Positions 44,511 through 52,413 of a stretch of DNA of 52,413 nt are shown here, piece by piece (positions within the stretch are counted from its first letter, which is position 1; the number at the start of each line of letters is the position of its first letter). A model generated the notes under the pieces. The model worked only from the letters and a program-made list of their open reading frames with translations. It did no database searches and was not told where the DNA came from. Origin of the DNA: Alphaproteobacteria bacterium (lineage in GTDB: Bacteria > Pseudomonadota > Alphaproteobacteria > Micropepsales > Micropepsaceae); NCBI GenBank assembly GCA_025924715.1, contig JAICHV010000025.1, positions 1-52,413 of the forward strand, given 5' to 3'. A program made the translations under genes and the position numbers.

Positions 44511-44586
44511 CAGCTTTCGCTATCACGATGCTGCACTTCCACCTGAACTCTCCTATGCCCTCGCTCCGACAGAATATCGCAAACGC

Positions 44587-45909
44587 TCAGGCTTCGGTGA
44601 TCCGAGCGCCGACCATCGGGTGCGGATCTGGAACCTGATCGGTGATCTTGATGGCGCGCGCCAGTTCCGCCATCGCGGCGTCGGCCGCAGTCTCGTCCCG
44701 GGCATGGACAAGCGCAATCGGGTCACCTTTTTCCAGCTTGGTGCCGATCGGTTGAAAGCGGGAAAAGCCCACCGCGAGGTCGATTACATCGGTGGTGGCG
44801 CGGCGCCCGCCGCCCAAACCAATCGCGGCGACGCCGATGGCGCGGGTGTCCATGACCGACAGAAAGCCGGACCGGCTGGCGGCAAATGGTTTGACCACCG
44901 GCGCCTTCACCAGATAGTCCCCGGATTTTTGCAGAAAATCCTGCGGCCCGCCCAGCGCCGACACCATGCGCGAGAAATATTCGCCCGCCCGGCCCGTGGT
45001 CAGCGCCCCTAGCGCCTTGCTCTTACCCTCTTCAACAGTTCCCACCAGTCTTCCCAGCACCAGCATTTCCGCCGCCAGGGCGATGGTCACCTCATGCAGG
45101 CGCGGATCGCGTGGGCCCCCTGTGAGATAGGCCACCGCTTCTTCCATCTCCAGCGCATGGCCAACCGTGGTGCCCAGCACCTCGTCCATATCCGTCAGCA
45201 GCGCCGTGATCGCCAGCCCGGAACCCTTGCCGATGGCCACCAGGTTGCGCGCCAGCAGCCCCGCCTGATCCAGATCGGTGAAGAAGGCGCCCGAGCCCGT
45301 CTTCACATCCATCACCAGGCCTTGCAGCCCGGCGGCCAGTTTCTTGGATAGGATGGAAGAAGAAATGAGCGGAATGGATTCCACCGTGCCGGTGACGTCG
45401 CGCACGGCATAAAGCCGGCGGTCGGCGGGCGCGAGATCGGCGGTCTGGCCGATGATGGCGCAGCCCACCTCTTTGACCACCCGGCGCAAGCCGGCAATAT
45501 CGGGATCGACGCGGTAGCCGGGAATGGCGCCCATCTTGTCGAGGGTGCCGCCGGTATGGCCCAGGCCGCGTCCCGAAATCATCGGCACGAAACCGCCGCA
45601 GGCCGCCACTATCGGCGCCAGCATCAGACTGACCTTATCGCCGACGCCCCCGGTGGAATGCTTGTCCAGCACCGGCCCGCCAAGGTCCGACTCGTCCCAG
45701 CGCAGCACCGTGCCGGAATTCGTCATCGCGCGGGTTAGGGCAACGCATTCGTCCCCGGTCAGGCCGCGGAAGAACACCGCCATGGCGAAAGCGGCAACCT
45801 GGCTTTCGGTGAAGGAACCGTCGGTGATGCCGCGCACCACCGCCTGAAGTTCGGCCTCGCTGAGAACGCCGCCATCGCGTTTCTTGCGGATGATCTCTTG
45901 CGGAAGCAT
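44587..45909 (-). CDS. deoA: Thymidine phosphorylase
   Basis: Phosphorolyses thymidine (and deoxyuridine) to base and deoxyribose-1-phosphate. 440 residues. Begins MLPQEIIRKKRDGGVLS; the phosphate-binding motif LDKHSTGGVGDKVS and SGRGLGHTGGTLDKMGAIPG identify the family, with VMDVKTGSGAFF further on. The ATG at 45909 overlaps the cdd stop codon by one base (TGATG), so the frame extending upstream is not used. The product can go to deoxyribose-5-phosphate through DeoB. Confidence 0.94.
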   Translation of the reverse strand: MLPQEIIRKKRDGGVLSEAELQAVVRGITDGSFTESQVAAFAMAVFFRGLTGDECVALTRAMTNSGTVLRWDESDLGGPVLDKHSTGGVGDKVSLMLAPIVAACGGFVPMISGRGLGHTGGTLDKMGAIPGYRVDPDIAGLRRVVKEVGCAIIGQTADLAPADRRLYAVRDVTGTVESIPLISSSILSKKLAAGLQGLVMDVKTGSGAFFTDLDQAGLLARNLVAIGKGSGLAITALLTDMDEVLGTTVGHALEMEEAVAYLTGGPRDPRLHEVTIALAAEMLVLGRLVGTVEEGKSKALGALTTGRAGEYFSRMVSALGGPQDFLQKSGDYLVKAPVVKPFAASRSGFLSVMDTRAIGVAAIGLGGGRRATTDVIDLAVGFSRFQPIGTKLEKGDPIALVHARDETAADAAMAELARAIKITDQVPDPHPMVGARITEA

Positions 45910-46325
45910 CAGGCCTTGGAAATGTTGAGATGGTCCCGGCCGAAGGACAGCGGCAGCAATTCGCCCAGGGTGATGGTGTGGCGCAGCCCTTCGGGCCCGC
46001 AGACATAGACCGGGATTTCTTCGCGTGCGAATTCGCGCAGGCGCTGACGGCAACCGCCGCAAGGTGTCACCAAGGGCTCGCCCTTCGCCATCACCACCAC
46101 TTCGCGGATCACCGTTTCACCCCCCGCCACCATATTGCCGATGGCGCTGGCCTCGGCGCAGAGGCCTTGAGGAAAGGCGGCGTTCTCGACATTGCAGCCG
46201 CCATAGAGTTTGCCGGTGTCGGTTTTCAGCACCGCGCCGACATGAAAGCGTGAATAGGGCGCATGGGCGCGGGCCATCATTTGGCGCGCCAGCTCGAGCA
46301 TTTCCTGCGAAGGTCCGTTCACCAC
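45909..46325 (-). CDS. cdd: Cytidine deaminase
   Basis: Deaminates (deoxy)cytidine to (deoxy)uridine. 138 residues, the tetrameric single-domain form. Zinc and catalytic residues: Cys56 and Glu58 in CAEASAIG, Cys89 and Cys92 in TPCGGCRQRL; substrate segment FHVGAVL and YGGCNVENAAFPQG. It is translationally coupled to deoA (TGATG) and seven bases after the permease gene stop. It feeds the uridine/deoxyuridine branch. Confidence 0.95.
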   Translation of the reverse strand: MVNGPSQEMLELARQMMARAHAPYSRFHVGAVLKTDTGKLYGGCNVENAAFPQGLCAEASAIGNMVAGGETVIREVVVMAKGEPLVTPCGGCRQRLREFAREEIPVYVCGPEGLRHTITLGELLPLSFGRDHLNISKA

Positions 46326-46332
46326 TTACCTC

Positions 46333-47307
46333 TCAATGTTCTTTTTCATAGGGCACGCCGATTGCCTTGGGCGCCACCGCCCGCCCGATCAAGCCTGCCA
46401 GCAGGATCACCGTCAGCAGATAGGGCAGCGCCTGGATCAGTTGCACCGGCACTTCGCCGATTGCCGGCAGGCGCACTCCTTGCAACCGGATGGCGACGGC
46501 GTCAAGCAGACCAAAAATCAGGCAAGCGCCGAATGCGGAGAGCGGCCGCCATTTGCCGAATATCAACGCCGCCAGCGCGATATAGCCTTGGCCCGCGCTC
46601 ATATCCTTGCTGAAATTGGCGTTCTGGGCGATGCCGATATAAGCGCCGGCGACGCCGGTGAAGAACCCGCAGACCACCAGCGCGCGATAACGCAGAAAGC
46701 TGACGGAAATGCCCGCCGCATCGATCGCGGCGGGCGCTTCGCCCACGGCGCGCAAGCGCAAGCCGAAGCGCGTGCGTGTGACCACGAACCAGCTTGCCGC
46801 TACGCCGGCCAGCGCGACATAGACCAGCAGATTTTGTCCGCTGATCAGGGCCGCATAAACAGGTCCAATCAGGGGAATCCGGCCGATGCTGTCCACCGCC
46901 GGCAAGATGATCGGCATGAATCGCGCGGACGGCGCCAGTGCTGGCGTCTGTCCCCCCTCCCCGAACCAGGCATTACCGAACACCATAGTCAGCCCCGAGG
47001 CGAGAATATTGATCGCAACCCCGGAAACCACCTGGTTGCCGCGATGAGTGATCGCGGCATAGCCATGCAGCAGCGCCAGCAGGGTGGCGACGGCGATGGC
47101 GCCCAGCAGCGCGGCCCAGGGCGAGCCGGTCAAAGCGGCGATGGTGGCGGCGGCAAAGGCTCCGGCCAGCATCTTGCCTTCCAAGCCGACATCGATGATG
47201 CCGCTGCGTTCGCTGAACAACCCACCCATGGCGCAAAGCATCAGCGGCGTCGCCACCCGCAAGGTTGCGGCCAAGGTCGGGATCAGGGCGGCGAAAAACT
47301 CGTTCAC
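46333..47307 (-). CDS. ABC nucleoside importer permease, NupQ/YufQ-like
   Basis: 324 residues, BPD_transp_2 family, eight or more membrane helices. Family segments: GGLFSERSGIIDVGLEGKMLAGAFAAA, HRGNQVVSGVAINILASGLT and FGLRLRAVGEAPAAIDAAGI. GTG start at 47307, overlapping the upstream permease stop by four bases (GTGA), so the frame to 47370 is not used. With the other permease, ATPase and BMP protein it forms a complete importer for nucleosides. Located directly upstream of cdd-deoA. Confidence 0.92.
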   Translation of the reverse strand: MNEFFAALIPTLAATLRVATPLMLCAMGGLFSERSGIIDVGLEGKMLAGAFAAATIAALTGSPWAALLGAIAVATLLALLHGYAAITHRGNQVVSGVAINILASGLTMVFGNAWFGEGGQTPALAPSARFMPIILPAVDSIGRIPLIGPVYAALISGQNLLVYVALAGVAASWFVVTRTRFGLRLRAVGEAPAAIDAAGISVSFLRYRALVVCGFFTGVAGAYIGIAQNANFSKDMSAGQGYIALAALIFGKWRPLSAFGACLIFGLLDAVAIRLQGVRLPAIGEVPVQLIQALPYLLTVILLAGLIGRAVAPKAIGVPYEKEH

Positions 47308-48419
47308 GGCCGCGCCTCCACCGCCCGGCCCCGCTTTTGCGCCAGCCACAAAAATGGCGCTTCCAGCCAAGGGCGCGGCAGATTGGCGAGGGCGCCGGAG
47401 AACAGGATCACCAGGCCTTGGATCGCCACCACCATGTCGCGGGTGATGGTGGGAATGTCGAAACTCAGTTCGGTGCCGCCTTGCTGCAGCACCCCAAACA
47501 GCAAGGCCGCCAAAACGATACCCAACGGATGGTTACGCCCCATCAGCGACACGGCGATGCCGCCGAAGCCGCAACCGGCGGCGAAATCCAGCAGCAGCCG
47601 GTGATGCACGCCCAAAATCTCGTTGACGCCGACAAAGCCCGCCAAGGCTCCCGACAGGCACATCACCAGCATGGTCATGCGCCGGGGATTGACGCCGGCA
47701 TAGAGCGCGGCATTGGGATTGAAGCCCATGGTCCGCACTTCATAGCCGAAAGGCGTATGCCACATCAGAACCCAGACCAGCACGCAGCAAAGCAGCGCCA
47801 ACACAATCGACAGATTGAGCGGCGAGGCGTCCATCGCAATGCCCCAATGGTTCAGCAGATCGCCGATCATGGGCAATTGCGCGGCGGTGAAATCGCGACT
47901 TTCGGGCGACATGGATCCGGGCGCGATCAGCACATTGACCATCAGATAGACCATCAGCGAGGCCGCGAGGAAATTGAACATGATGGTGGTGATCACGATA
48001 TGGCTGCCGCGCCAGGCTTGCAGATAAGCGGGGATCGCTGCCCATAGCGCGCCAAACCCTGCCGCCGCGACCACGCAAAGCGGAATTGCCAGGAGGGGCG
48101 AGAAACCATGATCCATCGCCAGCGCCGCCAGTCCGGCGCCGAGCCCGCCCAAGGCCGCCTGGCCTTCGCCGCCGATATTGAACAGCCCGGCATGAAAGGC
48201 GACCGCGACCGCCAGTCCCGTGAAGATGTAATTGGTGGCGTAATACAGCGTGTAGCCAATGCCTTCGGAACTGCCCAAAGCGCCCGACAGCATGTCGATA
48301 AAGGCTTCCCTGGGACTGGCGCCGATCGCCAGCACCACCAGCGCCGCCACCGCAAAGGCCAGCACCACATTGGCCAGCGGAATGAGCCCGATATCCACCC
48401 AAAGCGGCAGCTTTCTCAT
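47304..48419 (-). CDS. ABC nucleoside importer permease, NupP/YufP-like
   Basis: 371 residues with about ten hydrophobic segments of the BPD_transp_2 family. Family segments: FTGLAVAVAFHAGLFNIGGEGQ, WRGSHIVITTIMFNF, FGYEVRTMGFNPNAALYAGV and GFGGIAVSLMGRNHPLGI. It overlaps the ATPase gene by four bases (ATGA) and the second permease by four bases. The two permeases form the heterodimeric membrane channel. Confidence 0.92.
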   Translation of the reverse strand: MRKLPLWVDIGLIPLANVVLAFAVAALVVLAIGASPREAFIDMLSGALGSSEGIGYTLYYATNYIFTGLAVAVAFHAGLFNIGGEGQAALGGLGAGLAALAMDHGFSPLLAIPLCVVAAAGFGALWAAIPAYLQAWRGSHIVITTIMFNFLAASLMVYLMVNVLIAPGSMSPESRDFTAAQLPMIGDLLNHWGIAMDASPLNLSIVLALLCCVLVWVLMWHTPFGYEVRTMGFNPNAALYAGVNPRRMTMLVMCLSGALAGFVGVNEILGVHHRLLLDFAAGCGFGGIAVSLMGRNHPLGIVLAALLFGVLQQGGTELSFDIPTITRDMVVAIQGLVILFSGALANLPRPWLEAPFLWLAQKRGRAVEARP

Positions 48420-49942
48420 GCCGCTCCTTTCCAGGCGCCCGCCATCATCAGACCCAGGCTGCGTTCGTCGGCGCTGGCGCCGTCCACGCTGGCCACGATG
48501 CGGCCCCCATACATCACAACAATCCGGTCACCCAGGGACATCACTTCGTCCAGCTCCGCCGAGACCACCAGCACGGCGCAGCCACGGTCGCGCAACCGCA
48601 ACAATTCGCGGTGGATGAATTCGATGGCACCGATATCGACGCCGCGGGTGGGCTGGCCGATCAAGAGGACACGCGGCTTGGCATCGGTCTCGCGCGCCAT
48701 CACCAATTTCTGCTGGTTGCCGCCGGAGAATTGCAGGGCGATCTGCTGCGGCCGGCGGGGGCGCACGTCATATCGTTCCATCAAGTCGGCGCAGTGGCGG
48801 GTGGCGGCGGCGTGGTCCAGCAAAGGCCCGCGGCGAAATTCGCCCGCCCGCTGATAGCCCAGGATCGCGGTCTCGGCGGCGGTGAATCCGCCGGCCATGC
48901 CATAGCGGTGGCGGTCTTCGGGCACATGCGCGACGCCTAGCCTGCGCATATATGCCGGGCGGATGGGCTTTTCCGGCCTTGCCGTCCGGCCATAGATATT
49001 GATCCTGCCGCTGGTGGGGCTGCGGATCCCCGATAACACTTCCAGCAATTCGCTCTGGCCGTTGCCGGAAACGCCCGCGACGCAGACGATTTCGCCGGCA
49101 TGCAAGTCCAGGCTTATGTCATCCAGCAGCGTTACACCCGCGGAAGATGTGAGGCCGAGATTGCGGGTGGACAGCAACACGTCGCCCGGGCGCGCCGGGG
49201 CCTTGTCCAAATTTAGCCGCACCTTGCGGCCCACCATCAATTCGGCCAGTTCTTCCTTGCCGGTGTCGGAGGTTTTGCGTACCGCGACCATCTGGCCGTG
49301 GCGCATCACAAAAACGATATCGGTGGCCGCCAGGATCTCGCGCAGTTTGTGGCTGATCAGGATGATGGTGGTGCCCTTCTCCTTCAGGGCCGCCAGGATG
49401 CGGAACAATTGATCGGCTTCCTGGGGCGTCAGCACCGCGGTGGGCTCATCCAGGATCAAAATTCGCGCCCCCCGATACAGCGCTTTGAGGATTTCCACCC
49501 GCTGCTGTTCGCCCACCGGCAGATCGCTAATCAAGGCGTCCGGATCGACCTTCAGCCCATAATCGCGTTCCAGCCGCAGCAATTCGGCGCGCGCGGCTTT
49601 CAGGCTGGGTTTGAGCAGCCCGCCGGCTTCGGCGCCCAGCACCACATTTTCCAGCACCGTGAAATTGTCCACCAGCATGAAGTGCTGATGCACCATGCCG
49701 ATGCCGTGACGGATGGCATCTTTGGGGCTGGCGATCTTTACTAACTCACCGTCGACCGCGATCTCGCCGGCATCGGCCTGGTAGAGGCCATAGACGATGC
49801 TCATCAGGGTGGATTTGCCGGCGCCGTTTTCGCCGATGATGCCGGCGATGATGCCCCTGGGAATTGCCAGCGAGACGCCGCGATTGGCGTGCACGGGGCC
49901 GAAATGCTTGTCGATGCCCTGCAGTGTGAGGGCGAAGGTCAT
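48416..49942 (-). CDS. ABC nucleoside importer ATPase, NupO/YufO-like
   Basis: 508 residues with two fused nucleotide-binding domains. First domain: Walker A GENGAGKS (37-44), LPVGEQQRVEILKAL and Walker B ILILDEPTAVLTPQE. Second domain: degenerate P-loop VAGVSGNGQSELL, signature LQFSGGNQQKLVMARE and LLIGQPTRGVDIGA. The degenerate second P-loop is usual for this subfamily. It drives uptake through the two permeases encoded downstream; the binding protein gene lies three bases upstream. Confidence 0.94.
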   Translation of the reverse strand: MTFALTLQGIDKHFGPVHANRGVSLAIPRGIIAGIIGENGAGKSTLMSIVYGLYQADAGEIAVDGELVKIASPKDAIRHGIGMVHQHFMLVDNFTVLENVVLGAEAGGLLKPSLKAARAELLRLERDYGLKVDPDALISDLPVGEQQRVEILKALYRGARILILDEPTAVLTPQEADQLFRILAALKEKGTTIILISHKLREILAATDIVFVMRHGQMVAVRKTSDTGKEELAELMVGRKVRLNLDKAPARPGDVLLSTRNLGLTSSAGVTLLDDISLDLHAGEIVCVAGVSGNGQSELLEVLSGIRSPTSGRINIYGRTARPEKPIRPAYMRRLGVAHVPEDRHRYGMAGGFTAAETAILGYQRAGEFRRGPLLDHAAATRHCADLMERYDVRPRRPQQIALQFSGGNQQKLVMARETDAKPRVLLIGQPTRGVDIGAIEFIHRELLRLRDRGCAVLVVSAELDEVMSLGDRIVVMYGGRIVASVDGASADERSLGLMMAGAWKGAA

Positions 49943-49945
49943 GGC

Positions 49946-50947
49946 TTAGACGTTGCAGCTATTGGTGCTTTCATAGTCATGCACCTTGATCTTGCCGCTG
50001 ATGATATCCGCCTTGGCCTGGTCCGCCTTGGCTTTCATCGCCGGCGTGATCAGGGCCTTGTTGTACTGGTCATAGGCGTAATCGACGCCGCCTTCCTTCA
50101 GCCCCAGCACCGAAGCACCGGGCTTCCAGTTTCCTGCCGCCGCCGATTTGAGGGCGTTATAGGCCACCACATCCACCCGCTTGACCATCGAGGTCAGCAT
50201 CGAACCGGGATGCAGATAATCCTGATTGGAGTCGACGCCGATGCCGAGTTTATGCGCGTCGGCCGCCGCCTGCAGCACGCCAAGCCCCGATTGCCCACCC
50301 GCGGCGAAGACCACATCGGCGCCGCGATCGAATTGCCCTTTGGCGAGTTCGGCGCCGCGGCCGGGATTGGTCCAGGCATCCGGGGTGGTGCCGATCATAT
50401 TGGCGATCACGCTGGCCTTGGGATCGGCATATTTCACGCCCTGGGCATAGCCGCAGGAGAAGCGCCGGATCAGCGGCACATCCATGCCCCCGACAAAGCC
50501 GAGCTTGTGAGTCTTGGAGGCCATCGCCGCCAGCACGCCCACCAGGAACGAGCCCTCTTCTTCGCGGAACTGGACCGACTGAACATTGGGCAGCTTGAGG
50601 TCGCTGTCGATCAGGGTGAAGTGCAGCTTGGGATAATCGTGGGAAACTTTCTTCACCGCGTCGGCCTGGCTGAAGCCCACGCCCAGGATCGGGTCGAAGC
50701 CGTGCTGCGCGAAATGGCGATAGGCCTGTTCGAATTGGGTTTCGTTGCTGATCTCGAAATCGACATAGGGAATATGGGTTTCGGCCTTGAATTTCTCCGC
50801 CCCTGCCCACAGCGCCTCGCTGAAGGATTTGTCGTGTTTGCCGCCCATGGCATAGACAACAGCGGGCTTGATCGCCGCGGCCTGGGCCGCGCCCGCCAGC
50901 ATCAAAGCCACGGCCGCCAATGCGCCGCGCTGGAAAACTCGAGCCAT
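49946..50947 (-). CDS. BMP-family nucleoside-binding protein of the ABC importer
   Basis: 333-residue periplasmic binding protein of the PnrA/BMP (Med) family. Signal peptide ALAAVALMLAGAAQAAA, mature start AIKPAVVYAMGGKHDKSFSEAL; it lacks a lipobox, as expected for a Gram-negative periplasmic receptor. Later motifs: GVGFSQADAVK, FVGGMDVPLIRRF, ADVVFAAGGQSGLGVLQAA and GIGVDSNQDYLHPGSMLTSM. ATG 50947 has AAGGA nine or ten bases upstream; ATG 50956 is too close to that site. First gene of the importer, 16 bases after the aldehyde dehydrogenase stop. Confidence 0.92.
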   Translation of the reverse strand: MARVFQRGALAAVALMLAGAAQAAAIKPAVVYAMGGKHDKSFSEALWAGAEKFKAETHIPYVDFEISNETQFEQAYRHFAQHGFDPILGVGFSQADAVKKVSHDYPKLHFTLIDSDLKLPNVQSVQFREEEGSFLVGVLAAMASKTHKLGFVGGMDVPLIRRFSCGYAQGVKYADPKASVIANMIGTTPDAWTNPGRGAELAKGQFDRGADVVFAAGGQSGLGVLQAAADAHKLGIGVDSNQDYLHPGSMLTSMVKRVDVVAYNALKSAAAGNWKPGASVLGLKEGGVDYAYDQYNKALITPAMKAKADQAKADIISGKIKVHDYESTNSCNV

Positions 50948-50963
50948 CGCCGTCATTCCTTTT

Positions 50964-52413
50964 TCATGCACCATAAGGCACCCAGATATTCTTCACCTGC
51001 GTCGCCTGGCGCAGGAAGCGGCGTCCTTCGCCCTGGGTGGGATCGAACCAATCCACGGGTCCGCAGATCCAGGTCCGCTTGAGATCGCCGGCCGAGGCGG
51101 CTTCCACTTTGCCGCCGCCTGCGTCCTTGCCATATCCCCCGCCGCCGAAATGCCAGACCGCTTCGACATTGCCATGCTCGGCCAGCACCCGGGCCAGCGC
51201 ATCGCGCCCGCCGGTGACGATATTGACCACGCCGGCCGGCATGTCGGAGGTTTCCAGCACCTGGTAGAAATCGGTCGCCGCCAGGGGATATTTTTCCGAC
51301 GGGATGATCACCACCCGATTGCCCATTGCCACCGCCGGCGCCCAGAGCGAGGTGAAAGCCAGCAGCGGGGCCTCATCCGGACAGGCGATGCCGATCACCC
51401 CCAAGGGTTCGTTCATCGCCAGCACCACGCCCCGCAAAGGCGGATTGTGGACAGCGCCGTCGAATTTGTCGGCCCAGGCGCCATAAGCGAACAGCCGCTG
51501 GATGCACAGATCCATGCCGCGTGTCACCGTGGCGGCGGGAAGATCGGTCATGGCGCGGATGCGGTCGATGAATTCCGGCACCCGGGCGGAAAGATTCTCG
51601 GCGCAGTAATACAGAATCTGCGCCCTCGCATGGCCGGTGGTGTTGGACCAACTTTCCGCCTTGGACGCGGCCTCGACCGCGTTGCGGATGTCCTTGCGGT
51701 TGCCGTCGCCGACTTGCGCCATCACCGTGCCATCGGCCGCCAGCACGGCGCGGCTATAGCCGCCATCGGGGCGCACCTGCTTGCCGCCGATGAACAGCTT
51801 GGCGGTGCGGTCGATGCTGGGGAATTTCGCGGAAGGCGCTTTGGCTTTCTTGGGCGCCTTGATCGCCGGCGGCTTGAACGGCTTGGTCTTGTCTTTCAGA
51901 TATTCGACCAGGCCCTCGCGCCCGCCTTCACGCCCGAAGCCGGATTCGCGGTAGCCGCCAAAGCCGGCCGAGGCGTCGAACTGATTGGTGCAATTGACCC
52001 AGACCACGCCCGCCTTGATTTTCGGCGCGATATCGAGCGCGACATTGATGTTCTCGGTCCAGAGCGACGCGGCCAGGCCATAACGGGTATTGTTGGCAAG
52101 CTGGGCGGCTTCGGCGGGGGTACGGAAGGTCATCTGCACCAGCACCGGCCCAAAGATTTCCTCCTGCGCCACGATCGAGGCCGGCTCGACATTGGAGAGC
52201 AAGGTCGGCGGATAAAAGCATCCGGTTGGGCAGGCCGCTTTGGGCTGGAACAGCGTCGCGCCATCGGCCACGCCCTTTTTGACCTTGGCGTCGATCTGTT
52301 CACGCTGCTTGGGCGAAACGATGGCGCCGATATCGGTGCTTTTGTCGAGCGGATCGCCGACCCGCAGATTTTCCATTCGGGCGCGCAGCTTGCCCAGCAG
52401 TTTCTCCGCCACG
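50964..52413 (-). CDS. Two-domain aldehyde dehydrogenase (ALDH16-like), C-terminal part
   Basis: The last 483 codons are visible; the 5' part with the catalytic Cys of the first domain lies outside the window. The visible part has the end of domain one (CFYPPTLLSN, AQEEIFGPVLV, GGYRESGFGREGGREGLVEY), a Lys/Pro-rich linker, and a second ALDH-like domain starting near AKLFIGGKQVRPDGGY. In this second domain (MNEPLGVIGIACPDEAPLL, VNIVTGGRDALARVL) the usual catalytic Cys motif is not seen. The end RQATQVKNIWVPYGA is typical of bacterial ALDH16. It may oxidise acetaldehyde from deoxyribose-5-phosphate cleavage, but no aldolase gene is visible here. Confidence 0.85.
   Translation of the reverse strand, partial: VAEKLLGKLRARMENLRVGDPLDKSTDIGAIVSPKQREQIDAKVKKGVADGATLFQPKAACPTGCFYPPTLLSNVEPASIVAQEEIFGPVLVQMTFRTPAEAAQLANNTRYGLAASLWTENINVALDIAPKIKAGVVWVNCTNQFDASAGFGGYRESGFGREGGREGLVEYLKDKTKPFKPPAIKAPKKAKAPSAKFPSIDRTAKLFIGGKQVRPDGGYSRAVLAADGTVMAQVGDGNRKDIRNAVEAASKAESWSNTTGHARAQILYYCAENLSARVPEFIDRIRAMTDLPAATVTRGMDLCIQRLFAYGAWADKFDGAVHNPPLRGVVLAMNEPLGVIGIACPDEAPLLAFTSLWAPAVAMGNRVVIIPSEKYPLAATDFYQVLETSDMPAGVVNIVTGGRDALARVLAEHGNVEAVWHFGGGGYGKDAGGGKVEAASAGDLKRTWICGPVDWFDPTQGEGRRFLRQATQVKNIWVPYGA

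Noticed and set aside
1..52413. CRISPR arrays, tRNA or rRNA genes, insertion sequences, prophage genes
   Set aside because: No regularly spaced repeats, no clover-leaf with a TTCGA-type T-arm at a gene-sized position, and no transposase, integrase or phage structural motifs were found by reading. A tRNAscan or ISfinder search would be more sensitive.

Overview
The window is chromosomal DNA from a GC-rich alphaproteobacterium. The evidence is the rpoD–dnaG–yqeY block next to a divergent carA, a Fur-family regulator of the Irr type with TTAGAA-N3-TTCTAA operators, a CC0125/CC1285-type lipoprotein, the rubrerythrin/Fe-S oxidoreductase/DUF3501 trio, and an Oar-like TonB-dependent receptor. I would guess a free-living relative of Rhizomicrobium/Micropepsaceae, but the sequence alone does not prove the genus. 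I see no phage, transposase, CRISPR array, rRNA or tRNA. Most of the DNA is coding, and many genes overlap by 1-14 nt.

Layout. 1-5.5 kb: housekeeping genes rpoD (cut by the window edge), dnaG and yqeY on the minus strand, then carA and a small cupin gene on the plus strand. 5.7-8.4 kb: an unsaturated fatty-acid operon, fabA-fabB-fabI. 8.5-11.6 kb: irr, then rubrerythrin, a two-[4Fe-4S] oxidoreductase and DUF3501, with the same operator palindrome in front of irr and of rubrerythrin. 11.7-12.5 kb: a DUF2975 membrane protein with a small Cro/CI-type regulator. 12.5-17.6 kb: an acyl-CoA synthetase, a TusA-like protein, two lipoproteins (one with a CHAP domain) and a membrane glycosyltransferase. 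17.8-21.8 kb: two tandem Kup potassium transporters. 21.9-25.0 kb: rlmI, a small unknown protein and the phosphatidylethanolamine pair psd-pssA. 25.0-33.7 kb: a zinc-ribbon metallopeptidase divergent from a cassette of a transglutaminase-DUF2126 amidoligase, a circularly permuted ATP-grasp/alpha-E fusion and a second transglutaminase, followed by a ZIP metal transporter.

33.7-52.4 kb: genes that together look like a nucleic-acid and nucleoside scavenging region. They are a secreted P1/S1-type nuclease, a large TonB-dependent receptor, purine nucleoside phosphorylase, phosphopentomutase, AMP nucleosidase, an adenine/adenosine deaminase, guanine deaminase, thymidine phosphorylase, cytidine deaminase, a complete BMP-type nucleoside ABC importer and the C-terminal part of a two-domain ALDH16-like aldehyde dehydrogenase. 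Together they could import nucleosides, split off bases, deaminate them, and send ribose and deoxyribose phosphates into central metabolism.

The two most interesting regions are the amidoligase/transglutaminase cassette, whose product is unknown, and this scavenging island. The best-supported regulatory signal is the pair of Irr-type palindromes. Several starts are non-ATG (rpoD, kup1, one permease and the small regulator use GTG; fabA, pssA and deoB probably use TTG). These starts were chosen from ribosome binding sites and family N-termini.
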